Shown: one piece after another, positions 46,063 to 57,200 of the stretch
How positions within the stretch are numbered: position 1 is the stretch's first letter
How the letters are laid out: every line of letters begins with the position of its first letter
Assembly (NCBI GenBank): GCA_028671895.1
Contig: JAPMAC010000197.1
Location: 3,973,001-4,037,000, forward strand
From: Oenanthe sinensis
Lineage: Eukaryota; Streptophyta; Magnoliopsida; Apiales; Apiaceae
Reading direction: 5' to 3'
DNA: 64,000 bases
The notes under the pieces: model-generated
The model's database searches: none
What the model was told of the DNA's origin: nothing
What the model saw: only the letters and a program-made list of their open reading frames with translations
Position numbers and translations under genes: made by a program

Positions 46063-49000
46063 ATGGCAAACCCAAATTTCACAATTCCCAAGACCAACTT
46101 TGTTAATCTCTCTGCTGATCGAGCAACTGGTAGATTTATTCACTATCAGTTCTGGATTGAATCCCTCAACAACACATCAATCATAAGTCATGCCTTAACC
46201 GCCTCTCCCATCCTGAATGTCGAAGCTCTTCAAGCTGCTTACTCAACACTAGAGATTCAGGGTGGAAAAGCAAATCCAACAGGCCTATCCTTTACTATTG
46301 GTGGTGCCAAATATGAAGTCATTCTGCAGAAGTTCAATGAGATTCTTGGGCTTCCTACAGAAGATTATGCTCCGGAACCCACTATGGAGGATATGTTGCA
46401 ATTATTCACGGAGATAGGTTGTCGCCCTCCCACGGGTCCTATCAAGGTAACAAAGGTTAACACCGGTATGCTACCAGCTGAGTGGGATTATGTAGTTCAG
46501 GCCATACAGCGCTGCATGTTCCCAAAGGACAAAGACTACAGGCCAATGAACAACAGCTGCCGGGTAATACTTTATGGAGTGGCAAACAACAGAAGAGTGA
46601 ATGTGGGCAAACATCTGGTGATTCAGTTGCTTGAGAGGTGGGCATTGGAAAAGAATGCATCTAGGAATCCGGAAGATGGTCCAGTCAAATGCTGGATGCC
46701 AAGATTTCTTCAGATGGTTCTGGATGACGTCCTTTCAGAGGATCACAGAAGAGTATTTCAAGGCTCTGAAAGGATGGCATGTTTTGATATGACTCTAAAG
46801 AGTATCTCCACCATGGAAACCCAGTAAAAGTCAAGACTTTTTGAGTTGCGTCTGACTCCGTACTTCCAGGATCTACAAGATGAGTATGCTCGGAGGCATG
46901 CTTCTCAGTTTACTGCAGTAGAAGCTGAGAGTAGCGGTAACGAAGCTGAAGGTGGAGATCAAGTGCCTAGAAATTTGGCAGAAGCAGGTATAGATGTTGA
47001 CATGGCCAAGGCAAATGTTGCAGAAGCTGGAGCTGACAAGGATGACGATCTTCTGAGTCAGGTACCTATTCTTGCTGATCTTGATCAATCATCAATTCAA
47101 CCTGTTTTCTACAGCCGTGGGCCTGAAAACCCCCAGGCTCTATCCCAGGCTGCAAGCCCTTCTGTTCATAAACGTTCAGCCAGCCCTAAAACTGGTGATA
47201 AAAGGAAGGCAAGCTTATCTGAGTCGAGTGATTCGAGTGGAGGGAGTGTAGGAGTTGAGAGAGTAGTCACTTCAGCAGCTCTGCCACCTCCAAAGAAGCA
47301 AAACGTGGATTCAAACCCAGTGGCAACTGCACAAACTGTTAAGGCTAGTTCACCTCTCACAGCCACCACACCTCACGCTGGTGGCTCTCCTCTCCAAAAC
47401 ATTTCAACACATTCGCACTCGCCTAGGCATGTTGGTGAGAGTCAAGGAGGGGGTCCAGCTCAACAGCCAATAGGAGCTGGCCCTACCTCCCCTGAGTTGT
47501 CCGTTCAGGGCTCTTTGAGCAACTTCTCGGAAGGGGAATGACAAACTGAGACTAGCACTTCTGATACTAGTATCTCAGGAAGTTTTAATGAGGAAGAGTC
47601 TGTCGAATCCAGTACGGATGACGCTTCCTCATCTAAATCAGAAAACAAGTTGCTCGCAGAGCAACGACATCTGGTGACTGGTGGGTCTACGCCTCCAGAA
47701 CAGCCCAGCGAACCAGAAAAGGTTCTAAGTGAAAAAGGGGATGACATGGTCATAACGCCATCTCCTATCGTTGACACAGCGCTTAAAGGCTCAGTCTCAC
47801 TGACCGATATCGCTGACCAACTCACCGCTAGTCCCCAGCGATTAGTGGATGAGGCTCTAGTACTGTTAGGCTCTAAACACGAGGGAGAGACAGGGAGAGT
47901 AGATCCCTTCTTTTTAGGGATCTTGAGTGAAACAGAACCCGGCGAGAGTAAACAGTTTAACCCAAGCCAAACACCGTCCCCCAAATTGCAGGATTTAGTG
48001 AAGAAAGTGGAGGCTTTGGAGGCTGGAGTTGCTGGTGTTACTGCTGCCGTCTCTTCTCACTCTGGAAGATTGGAGGTTGGAGCTCAGTTCATGGAGAACC
48101 TCATTGCCGTCCAAAATCAAATGATTGACAAGATAAACAATCTCGGATTGGCACAGGTGGAGGTTGGGAGGTCAGTAGATGATGTCACTCATGGCATGTC
48201 TCAGGTTTGGACGAAGCTGAATGAACTCCTTGATGCTGTCTTTGGCCGTAACAGGGCTGGACCTGGTCCTTCAACCGGTAGTGGTGGTGACGATAATAAT
48301 GATGATGATGCTCCTGATGAGGATAACACACCTAAGGGGGAGAAGGAGGATCAGGGTCTGAAAAAGCTCACTAGTAAGGGTCCGGTGAGCGAGTCCTCAA
48401 ACAAATCTGGTGAAAAGGTGGAGGAGGCTCAACCGGCTCTTAAGGACAAAGGCAAGCAGAAGATGGTAGTTGAAGAAGAAGCTGAGAAAGAAACACCTCT
48501 CGTCGATGCATTTATGGGAGACTTTATTGAAGATTCTGATGAGGATGAGATGGATGTAGAAGCCTTAGTGGCAAGGAGGTCGAGACTCGAGCAACGGACA
48601 AGAGAGTGGAAACAAGAAAGAGGTCTAAATCCTGGCGGATCTGGCGCAGGAGTTGCAGGGGATGCAGGAGACCACTCGGTTGCTGACAAGCATGTCCCAG
48701 AAGAAGAAGTTGATGAAGCGGAGCTGCAAGGAGAGATTTTCAGGGAAGCCAGAGAAAGAGTAAATGAAGAAGTACTACAAGGGATAGTTGAAAAAGAACT
48801 AATGGCAAAGGAGAAGAGAGCGGCTCAGAAAACTCAGCATGAGTATGAAATGAAAAAGATCAAAGATCCTAAGGTCCAGGCTGACATAAGGAGGGAAGGT
48901 CCCGAGTGGGACAAGGCTAGAGAAGCCTTAGCTGGACCAAGAGCCTATGCTCATGACTCAGAAAGATTGAGCTTTCTTCTTCATAAGCTAGAAAATCTAA

Positions 49001-50193
49001 ACCCTGGGTTGCTGAATTATCTAAATTGCATAAGACAGGGATGCATCTCCGTACAAGTCATATTCAAGGAGAAGGCATGGAATCTGATGATCACTTGGAC
49101 ACCCATAACAAAAATCGGGCCGTGTATGGTCGATGAAGCTTTCTTCCAAGAAAGGGGTGCAAGTGAACTGGTAGAATTCGCTCACAAGGTAGACACCTCT
49201 GTTAAGACTGGAGTGCTGTTTAAGGAGAAATTGTTGAAGATGGCTGAAGACAGAGGGGTTGACATCATTCTAAATCCCTACCAGATCAGATATGTCCATG
49301 ACAAGGTCTTGAGGATCGTAAATCTGCATGACTCGAAACTAACTCCGAGCGGAAATGTACTGAAGGCAGTTGCAAAGCTAGTCCTCTCTAAGGGTTTTCT
49401 AACAAAGGAAAAGAAGCTGGTGGCTAAGGACTTGGAGAAGCTGATAAGAAGGCAAGACGCTAGATACAAGTTGCCTGAAACTACACTACCAGTGGTTAAG
49501 AAGGAACCTGAAGACTATGCATTCGAGCAGCAAGACGAGGCAATAAGAGAGCATGTGCAAAGATACGGAGATCCAAGAATAGTCATTCCAGAAGAAGGGG
49601 AAATAAGGAAGGAAGCTAGTGCAGTGGTTAGTGCAAATGTCAAGTTTGTCAAGAGCAAAGCTGAGAATGAGAATGATCTGCTGATCTATACAGATAAGTA
49701 TCAAGTGGAAACCGTCATTGAAATCAAGTACGACATCTTTGCAGAACACAGTCATGAAACACTGTGTATCATAAGGGAATTGATTGATGAGATGGATGAT
49801 GTTGACGAGTTTGATCAGGATTATCTAAGGGTCACGTTTGATAACTTCTGTAAGAGAAGACAACAGCTTGATATTCAGAGGCTACAGCAATGCACCACCG
49901 CTATTGTCATTGGATACCCTAAGCAACTGGTTATAAGGAAGAAAGGGGAAAAGGGGTACCCTGACAAAGTCACGAAGCTGAGGTTTGAAGACATTCACAC
50001 GAAGCTTACCACTCGCAGCATGGTTGAAAGGTGGTTGAGGTTGTTTCGGAATTACAAGATCAGAAATCATGTGGAAGCAGAAGGACTTAATCTTCTCAAG
50101 AAAAGAATGGATGAAGTCTGCAACCCTGAGTTCATGAAGAAATAAAAAGCAGCCAAGAAGAAAGCTCGTGAGGAAGAGGAGCGCAAGAAATAA
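46063..50193 (+). pseudogene. N extra ORF (1377 codons) downstream of pol
   Basis: ATG 46063 in strong plant context (AAAATGGCA), MANPNFTIPKTNFVNLSAD. A single frame runs to TAA 50191-50193, broken by TAA 46825-46827, TGA 47539-47541 and TAA 50143-50145, all explicable by C-to-T changes. The N-terminal 250 residues form a helical domain homologous to the start of H's extra ORF (TASPILNVEAL, FTIGGAKYEV, EWDYVVQAIQRCMF). The middle is Ser/Pro-rich and acidic (LLDAVFGRNRAGPGP, NTPKGEKEDQG). The C-terminal third is charged and helical (AREALAGPRAYAHDSERLSFL, EKLIRRQDARYK, QRYGDPRIVIPEEGEI). No signal peptide or membrane helix is visible. Function unknown; a nucleic-acid-binding or virion-associated role is conceivable. 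Confidence 0.8.
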
Positions 50194-50665
50194 AAGTTTT
50201 AATGTATTATACTTGTAATGTTTCTTTGCGTTGTAATTTGTTTTCTTGTTTTCCTGCATTGTAAAAATATTATCTGTTTTCTTGTGTAGTGTAAGGTAGA
50301 AGTTAGTTAGCTAAGTGTCTTGAAACTGGTTTATATTAGGCATCAATTATTTCGCGAAGTTCGGCGGTGGTAATACTGCTAAAAGGACTTCAGAAGGATA
50401 ATTGAAGATTGAGTGGACCGTGCTCTTAAAGTACTTAGAGAAAATCTCTAGAAGAGCATGAAGCCATTTAATCGAGCCAACAGGTGTCCAATTTTGGCAC
50501 TTGAAGTATCAGAAATAGACATGAAGTTAATTAATCAAGCCAAGCATTATGTAAGTTGACATGATCCTTTATGAATGTTATTTTATCTTTTTCAGTCCCT
50601 GTTTAGTTGAGTTATCCTCATTGTGAATTTGGTTGTCATTGTTAGACAATCAAATAGGGGGAGAT
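50194..50665 (+). other. N 3' untranslated region with polypurine tract
   Basis: Non-coding stretch ending in CAAATAGGGGGAGAT (50651-50665), the polypurine tract directly before the 3' LTR. The sequence GTTGAGTTATCCTC near 50606 also occurs at a similar distance upstream of the LARD polypurine tract. Confidence 0.85.
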
Positions 50666-51937
50666 TGAAAGGCATAGGTGTACTAACTTGTAACACTTAA
50701 TTATTTTGTAACTCAACTAAGTAAAAGATAAAACAACAGCAAAACAAGAGAAACTGAAGAAGCACATGGAATCAATCAACTGAAGAAATGGTAATGATAC
50801 TTGGTAACTACAAGTAACTAATTTGGTTAATCAAGGATGCATAAGTGAGAAGAAGTTCAATCTGAGTATTGCTCATGCCCTAACTTATCTAATGGAGAAT
50901 CAAATTAATGTCAAAGAAGTATCAAGAAGACCAAAGTGATTTCATGTAATGTATATCAACATCTGGATAATGCAAAGGTTAATCAACAAATGAGAACTGA
51001 CATTCAAAAGCAAGAACCCCTACAAGACTAGTCACTTATGAACCAGACCATTGCATCAAGTGTCAGGACATTGGAGGCAAGTTCATGTCAGTAATAGAAG
51101 ATCTCATTTGAATTGAGTGAGGAAAAGAAATTGAAGAAGCTAGGGAAACTTGCTCATAAAGGTTAATCCTCAATTAGTCACTAAAGAAGGTCAACATTGG
51201 ATGTGTGCATATTTGCTAAGGCAAATGTCGATCCACAGCAGATCGAGATGCGGGTCGAGATTTATAATTGAAGTAAAACATTGCAAAGGCAAATCTCGAT
51301 CCACGGTAGATCGAGATCGAGATTCTACCAGATCGAGATCGAGATCTTCACAGATCGAGATCGAGATTCTCCCAGATCGAGATCGAGATTTTCACAGATC
51401 GAGATCGAGATTTTCACAGATCGAGATCGAGATTTTCACAGATCGAGATCGAGATGGGTCCAGGCGAAGATCGAGATGCGGGTAGATATGTAACATTTAA
51501 TGTTCAAGGGACAAGTGGCTTATTGTGAACGGTTGATCCAGAGTTGTTGGGAAAGTACTTTTTGTTGTCGAAGTCCTGATTGGGCCACGTACACAAAAAG
51601 GACAAGATCAAGACTACATGACATTATAAAAGCAGCACTTTGTTTTTATTAGAAAATAGACTTTCATCATCTCTATAATTCAACGATATTTTTAAGAGAG
51701 AGCATTTACTGTAAAACAAAAAGTGAGAGAGAGGATCAGTTGAATCTAGCTTTAATTGCTGTATTTATTGTTCAACTGATCATGATGCTTTTATGAATGT
51801 TGTAGCAAATCCATCAATGAATATAATGATATATTCTTGAAATTCTGTGTCATCATTTATTACCTGCATATTGTTTATTCTCTCATTATTTTTAACAGTT
51901 GTATTCACCCCCCCTCTACAACACTTTGGACCTAACA
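50666..51937 (+). repeat. N 3' LTR
   Basis: 1272 bp, identical to the 5' LTR except for six substitutions. Followed by the GACTC duplication and the remainder of H's LTR. Confidence 0.95.
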
Positions 51938-51942
51938 GACTC

Positions 51943-52159
51943 TGATAGTCTATAGACTCTGATCACCTTCCAGACTCTGATCTTTATGCAGACTCTGGTT
52001 TCACTTTCTACAGAAATTCTTCTAAGTATAAGTAACATGAATTTTGACTATCTAGACTCTGATTATACATTTTAGAGACTAGAAAGACTTATTACAGATA
52101 AACTAATCTAGACCCTGTTCTAGTATTTTGTACATCATCAAATGAATATATTCCTAACA
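51943..52159 (-). repeat. H 5' LTR, part 2 (distal U3)
   Basis: The remaining 217 bp of H's 5' LTR, beginning TGTTAGGAATATATTC at 52159 on the minus strand and containing AGACTCTG motifs near 51953, 51971, 51988 and 52050. The end at 52159 is chosen from the TG...CA rule and the CCTAACA form seen in other families; the partner LTR is outside the window. Confidence 0.75.
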
Positions 52160-52368
52160 ACAAGAAATGGAAGTTGGCGTACTTCAGTCAAGGAATTAAT
52201 AGAGGGTCAAAGTGCAGTGACTAAACAGCACTTTGACCATGTATGTTATACACGCGCAACAAACATGACTGAAGTACGCAAACATACATGGTCAAAGTGC
52301 TCTTTAGTCACTGCACTTTTACCCTCTATTAATTCCTTGACTGAAGTACGCCAACTTCCATTTCTTGT
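52160..52368. repeat. 209-bp foldback (MITE-like hairpin)
   Basis: Arms 52160-52246 and 52282-52368 (87 bp each) are reverse complements with only about two mismatches, around a 35-nt loop that itself repeats TGACTGAAGTACGC from the arm. It begins exactly where H's LTR ends, so its true left end may continue beyond H outside the window. No transposase ORF. Confidence 0.85.
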
Positions 52369-53290
52369 ACCAAAGTCTTGTCACATTACAACCTGTACCC
52401 TGAGCTGTTTCTGTTCTTCGACTGTAGTTCAAAAACTTTCACTTTTCATACCAAGGTTGTGACACTTTGCACCCTGCACCCTTTGAGCTGTTTAGCTATA
52501 GCCTCTACAAATCACTTTTCGTACTTTAATAAATAACCGTTCTTTCTAAGTATGTTCTTCAACTTAACAATTCTTCTATAGTTAATACTCAGATTCCTTT
52601 CATAAACTGTTGACGCCTAGTGCAACTTGTCTGGTTCACAAATGACTAACTTTGATCCAGGTCTTCGTATTATTGTTTTACTTACTTTACTTGCATTGTT
52701 AAGTTTGCAGCAACTTCATTGTTTCGAACACTGACTGTCAATAAATATAGTACTTTCACTGGAATCTTTTTTGGGACTTAGACAACGTCTCCATTACTAC
52801 CACAATCTTGAATACTTCATTCTCTCTTCTTCACTGATGCTTGAACATACAAATGAACTTCTTTCAGTGAGTATAACTCCAAGACTGCAGCTGTCTTCTT
52901 TAACCTTTGTCTTTACCCTTCTAGATTCCTATGCTTCGAACACTGTCTATTTTCAATCAATGCATTTACACTAAAATCTTCTAGTGACACTTCTATACTG
53001 AATCTTCAATACTTCTAAAGGCCTGAAAGTCTTCAACCATTATTCTTCACTGAGGCATGAACAAATTAAGGTACTTCTCTCAATGACCTGTAGTAGACTT
53101 CAAAACTTCTTCTAATATCTTGATTCACTATATCTGCCTTGTCTTCGTTTCTTCCTGATTTCTGTGTAGGCTTAATATTATTTACTTGTCATGTTCTAGT
53201 GTTGAGTTATCACGATTACTGTTCATACAGCTTCGTAATCTCACCAACATAGATAAAGGATTTAACATTCCTATTTAGGAGTGATATTAC
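52369..53290 (-). repeat. Highly diverged SIRE-type LTR relic
   Basis: Near 52608-52660 the reverse complement contains TTTGTGAACCAGAC and TTGCACTAGGCGTCA, recalling the conserved LTR block. Near 53195-53270 ACATGTTCTAGTGTTGAGTTATC-like sequence (here read on the minus strand) matches the start region of the LARD LTR. The order agrees with a minus-strand LTR. An imperfect repeat near 52370-52500 (ACCCTGAGCTGTTT and ACCCTTTGAGCTGTTT) is also present. Boundaries uncertain. Confidence 0.5.
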
Positions 53291-54217
53291 TGGCCTCTTG
53301 ATTGCGTGAGACTATAAAATGCATGACCATGCTCAAATATTGATTTGTTTAATAGTCTACTCATTGATCAAGTAAACTTGGATTAAACATGCCTCGAACT
53401 TGATCTATAATATAATGTTAAAGGGATTATATTACATGGAACATTATTCACGGAAGGCTTAATCAAATCATTGATTTTATTATTATTACTTAGTAGCAAT
53501 TATGTATTATAGATACCGCTCATTTTTTACAATTTTAATTAGATATTAAAATTGTTACTAACGTAATAATAACCTACAGGATCACACATAAAGAATATTT
53601 GAAGGATAAATAATTTAAATTATGAATTTAAATTAAATAAGTAATTTATTTTATTTATGATATTAATTAAGTATGACTTAGTTAATTATATAAATAGAAT
53701 AAATGAATTACTTAAACTAATTTCAAAATTAGTAATCAATTAATTAAGTGAGACTTAATTAAATAATTTAAAATTTTGGATTAGTATTATTTATAATTAG
53801 ATTATAATTAGAAAACTTATTCCTCTATCTATATAATCTTTTTATGAGCTGATTTAATTGTGACACACACATTTTTCTATAACCCTAGCCGTTTTGAAAA
53901 AAGAGGAAGATAGAGAGAGAAGCGGTTTTCGGGTGCTAGTACACATCAATCCTTCATGAAAAGTGTTCGTGTTGATACCGTAGAGCGTAGATCGCTTGAG
54001 CGGGATACGTGGTGATTAAACAAGGTTTGGACCTCCATTAATATTCCATTGATGTACTGTTAAAACTTTTTAAGGTATTTGTTCTTAATCTTCGAATTAA
54101 ATCTTTTATTTTCGCATGGATCCTGCGAAGGGTTTCAATTTATATTACATTTTGTATTTAATTTTCACGTTTTTTCGCTGCGTTTATGCATCGAAACCCT
54201 TTAGTATGATCCTCCTT
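53291..54217 (+). repeat. Probable LTR relic of an unrelated copia element
   Basis: AT-rich sequence followed by features common in copia LTRs (ACCCTAGCCGTTTTGAA, GAGAGAGAAGCGGTTTTC, TTCGCTGCGTTTATGCATCGAAACCC) and then directly by gag-like coding sequence. No second LTR or duplication was found, and the left boundary is unclear. Confidence 0.45.
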
Positions 54218-54635
54218 TTGTGTACCAAGAGCAGGCTAACTCTGTTAAGGTTTATACTTTGTGGGATAAAAAGGATGGAGTGGCAAGGGCTGCCATTTTG
54301 GCAGCTTTAGCGAACACTCTGTTCGATATTTATTCATCAGATGCCTTTATTACTAAACTCTTATGGGAGAAGATGGACCAAACCCACAATACCGATTCTC
54401 AGGGTCTGGAAAAGTATAGTGTGGCAAGGTTCCTTGATTCAAGCTGATGTATACAAAATCCATGACTGAGTAGGTGCACGAATTTGAGATGTTAGTTCAT
54501 GCTTTGAAAGAGTCCGGAATAGACCTTCCTGAGAAGTTTCAAGTCATATTGGTGATTGAAAAACTCTCGAAGTCTTGGGAAGAGTTTGCTCTCTCCCTGA
54601 AAAGACAGAAAAGAGAGATCACCCGGACTAACCTT
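54218..54635 (+). pseudogene. Truncated copia gag (UBN2-type) fragment
   Basis: Encodes SVKVYTLWDKKDGVARAAIL, KLLWEKMDQTHNTDSQGLEKY, then after an indel and a TAG (54471-54473 region) VHEFEMLVHALKESGIDLP and EKLSKSWEEFALSLKRQKRE, which are hallmark motifs of copia gag proteins of the UBN2 type. The fragment is cut at its 3' end by the gypsy-type LTR at 54636. It lacks zinc knuckle and pol, and is not SIRE-like. Confidence 0.75.
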
Positions 54636-56110
54636 GTGACGCCCTCCAAACCCGGGGTCTAGATTTGGGAGTCACCAATCAATCAACAATAATAAAATAA
54701 TAAACTAGAGGCACACTGGCCCGCCAACAACTAACAATAATAACATAATAAATCAGAGGCTCACTGACCCCGCCAACAACTAAGGATCGCTAACAGGTTA
54801 TAGTATGAAATTAAGCAGCTGAAACTAAAAGTAAATTTAAATACTTTATTACAAGCCCACTCTAATCCACAAACTCAAATCCATAAGTCTAGATATGTTT
54901 TAAGTCTAGATTCAGTTTTATTACAAGCACTATCTATATACATACTAAAACGACTAAATACCTAGGAGGCCCGAGAAGCGAGCAGTCCCGACACCTGTCT
55001 CTTGCTACGCGTTCTAGAACTGCCAGAATGGCTCATACTGATAGTCTGGCAGGATATAGATAAAAAGCATGAGTGAGCCAAAGAAATACTCAGCAAGTAT
55101 ATGAATAATTGAAATGTAGTCAATATATGAGATCTGTATAGAGAATGAAATATAAAACAGTTTATTATAAAAACTGAACAATAAATAAATCACAGTTTAT
55201 CTCAACTAAAACAATGTAGTAAGTCATCAAAATGAACCAACTGTTCAAAATCAATATATAATAGCCACACAGGTAATATGGATTGGATACGCACAAATAA
55301 ACACATTTCAAAAGCAATATTACCCCTTTATAACTCATTGGTACATTTTTATACTCATAGATATAACAAAGATTTCAAAATATAGGTACAAAAATAGGCA
55401 AGTAATGTTAGCCTATAGGAAGATGGATTGATTACCATATCCTCATCAAATGCTGGACTCTTATCTCTGAGCCTCTTATGCTAAAATTTCCAATCCAGTA
55501 GAGCAACCCAAATAAAATAAAGGTATTCTTCGTTTTAAATACATACAATATCATCATTATTTATTATGATAACACAATATATGACATGTTTATTATAATC
55601 AACTTCCAATATTCAGAGTACGAATAACAAGTAACTCTGATGCACAGAATAAAACATGAATCATAAATAGTTCTGAACAATAATTATTTATTATGATATG
55701 AATAATCAAAATAATAAAATAAAAGTGTTTAGGATGATCAATGAGAAAATACTTGCCTGATATAGATGCGGTCCTAAGCTGGAATGGGTCGACTACACTG
55801 CCCGTCTCACGGTATCACCTTTTAATAATTCTTTAATCTGACGCTCCTACGAGTCTGAATTATTGAGATAGAGTTTGCGCATCTATATATATAGTCAAAT
55901 ATAATACGATACTTTAGTCCTTGAAGTACCTCGTTATATCCTACGAGCGTTTATAACTTAATTATAATTATATACTTATCTCAAACATATTCCTATTAAC
56001 AATAAAACTCATATTAAACCTAACAAATCAATAAATAAAAAATATAAATTCAACTATCAACTAATCCTCAAACAAACAATTAACCCTCGAGACTCGATTA
56101 TGATACATCA
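54636..56110 (+). repeat. Ty3/gypsy-type LTR (solo or truncated)
   Basis: Begins TGTGACGCCCTCCAAACCCG and contains GCATGAGTGAGCCAAAGAAA with TACTCAGCAAG, a pattern I associate with LTRs of plant chromovirus-type gypsy elements. The preceding five bases are AACCT; no AACCT is found at the right border, where the R family begins, so the LTR may be cut by R. No gypsy gag or pol in the window. Orientation inferred from the LTR start only. Confidence 0.55.
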
Positions 56111-57200
56111 TGTTAGACTTAAATCAAGCCTAGCCTATTTAATTATCTGTCTTGCTGTAACTCAATTTGTACTTCTGTAATAGACTAGTGACTTAGTTAT
56201 TCATGTGTAATTTGCAAATAGAAGTTTTCTCTGTTTATCTTCAAATTGTAAATAAAGTCTGAAATAAAGTCAGTTAGAAGATTCAAGTTGAATCATGCAA
56301 CCAGACAAAGAAGACTGTGAAGAAATAAGAGAAATTATCTGAGAATTCTACTAAGGCAAATTACTTGGTCGAGAAGTCATCTATTCGAGAAGTCAGAACT
56401 ATGGAAACATTTCGAGAAGTCTCAAAACTTTTATCTGCTCAGTACTCGATCGAGAAGTCAGTCATTCGACAAGTCAAGTATTGAAGCCAATCGAGAAGTG
56501 TAAATTATGAGTCATTCGAGAAGTGAAAACAAACAATTCGAGAAGCTAGCAAATGGAGCATTCGAGAAATAATAAGGCTGAGTCATTCGAAAAGTCAATA
56601 TCAAGCATGTATTCGAGAAGTCTAGTCTGATTGAGAAGTTATCAAGCTGAGTATGCGATCGAGAAGTCTAGTCATTCGAGAAATCAAGTATTCAGGACCA
56701 ATCGAGAAGTCACAGCTGTTCGAGAAGTCAATCTCCTTGACTTATCGAATCAATTTCAAGAAGAGTACTCGACTGCAAAAGAAGCTAGTTTCAAGGAAGA
56801 ATTGCAGAACAAGACAGATGATGTTGCAGCTCTGTTTATGCAGGATAAGTTAAACCTACACAGATAGAGACAAGTCTACAATGCAGCTGGGAAGATAAGT
56901 CAAGAAAAGTGACAGAAGAGATAAGGCAGGATGGAGCAGACTGTCACAACAGTGTTAGCTAGAAATAGTCATTAGTCAAATGTTAAGCAGTCTCTGTCTA
57001 TTTCTAGTTTTAGCTAAAACTGTCTCATGTGAGTATGTGCACAGGACATGTTGTCTATATACTTTATGCACAGCCACATTTGATAGTGTCTTGAGTATTT
57101 TTACAATTGTAAGAATCCCATAACAAGAAGCTGAAATTCAAACTAAATTTCAGATTGTAGCAAAGTTCATTCTAATACAAATTAGATTGAAAGTTACATC
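56111..57200 (+). repeat. R-a left LTR, 3'-truncated
   Basis: Colinear with 59546-60635 at a constant offset of 3435 bp and no net indel. It includes the TCGAGAAG motif array (about 56378-56740) and a TATA box (CTATATACTTT, 57055-57065). At 57200 it passes abruptly into internal sequence; ACATCAAGAGG straddles the join at 57196-57206 and recurs at 57220-57230. Confidence 0.9.

Larger units (their letters stand above)
37189..51937 (+). mobile_element. Element N: structurally complete SIRE-like copia element
   Basis: 14,749 bp with two 1272-bp LTRs that differ at only six positions and no indels (0.47%), primer site, gag, pol, spacer, extra ORF, PPT. It inserted in H's LTR and is the youngest layer for which an LTR comparison is possible. 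Reading frames are colinear from end to end with no detected frameshift, yet contain seven in-frame stops, and the probable gag start codon is ATA. The LTR start TGAAAGG, the PPT and the conserved LTR block show it is the closest relative of LARD in this window. Confidence 0.95.
1..52159 (-). mobile_element. Element H: SIRE-like Ty1/copia retrotransposon, split by three nested insertions
   Basis: An LTR retrotransposon read on the minus strand. In its own 5'-3' order it has the 5' LTR (52159-51943 joined to 37188-36641), primer site, gag, pol (protease, integrase, RT, RNase H), a spacer, then a very long extra ORF that leaves the window on the left, so the 3' LTR is not seen. Removing the three insertions with one target copy each leaves about 11.4 kb of H. 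The order and the extra ORF after pol fit the SIRE/Maximus lineage of plant copia elements. It is defective: gag, pol and the extra ORF carry nonsense codons and frameshifts. H is the oldest layer here, since the two LARD copies and N all sit inside it. Confidence 0.9.

Noticed and set aside
53800..54220. Start of an ordinary host gene (ATG near 54116 with upstream TATA-like DNA)
   Set aside because: The following coding sequence is copia gag, and the upstream sequence looks like an LTR end; the ATG ORF of 64 codons is in a different frame from gag.
54636..56110. Complete gypsy element
   Set aside because: Only one LTR-like sequence is present; no chromodomain, gypsy RT or integrase motif and no matching target duplication at the right border.
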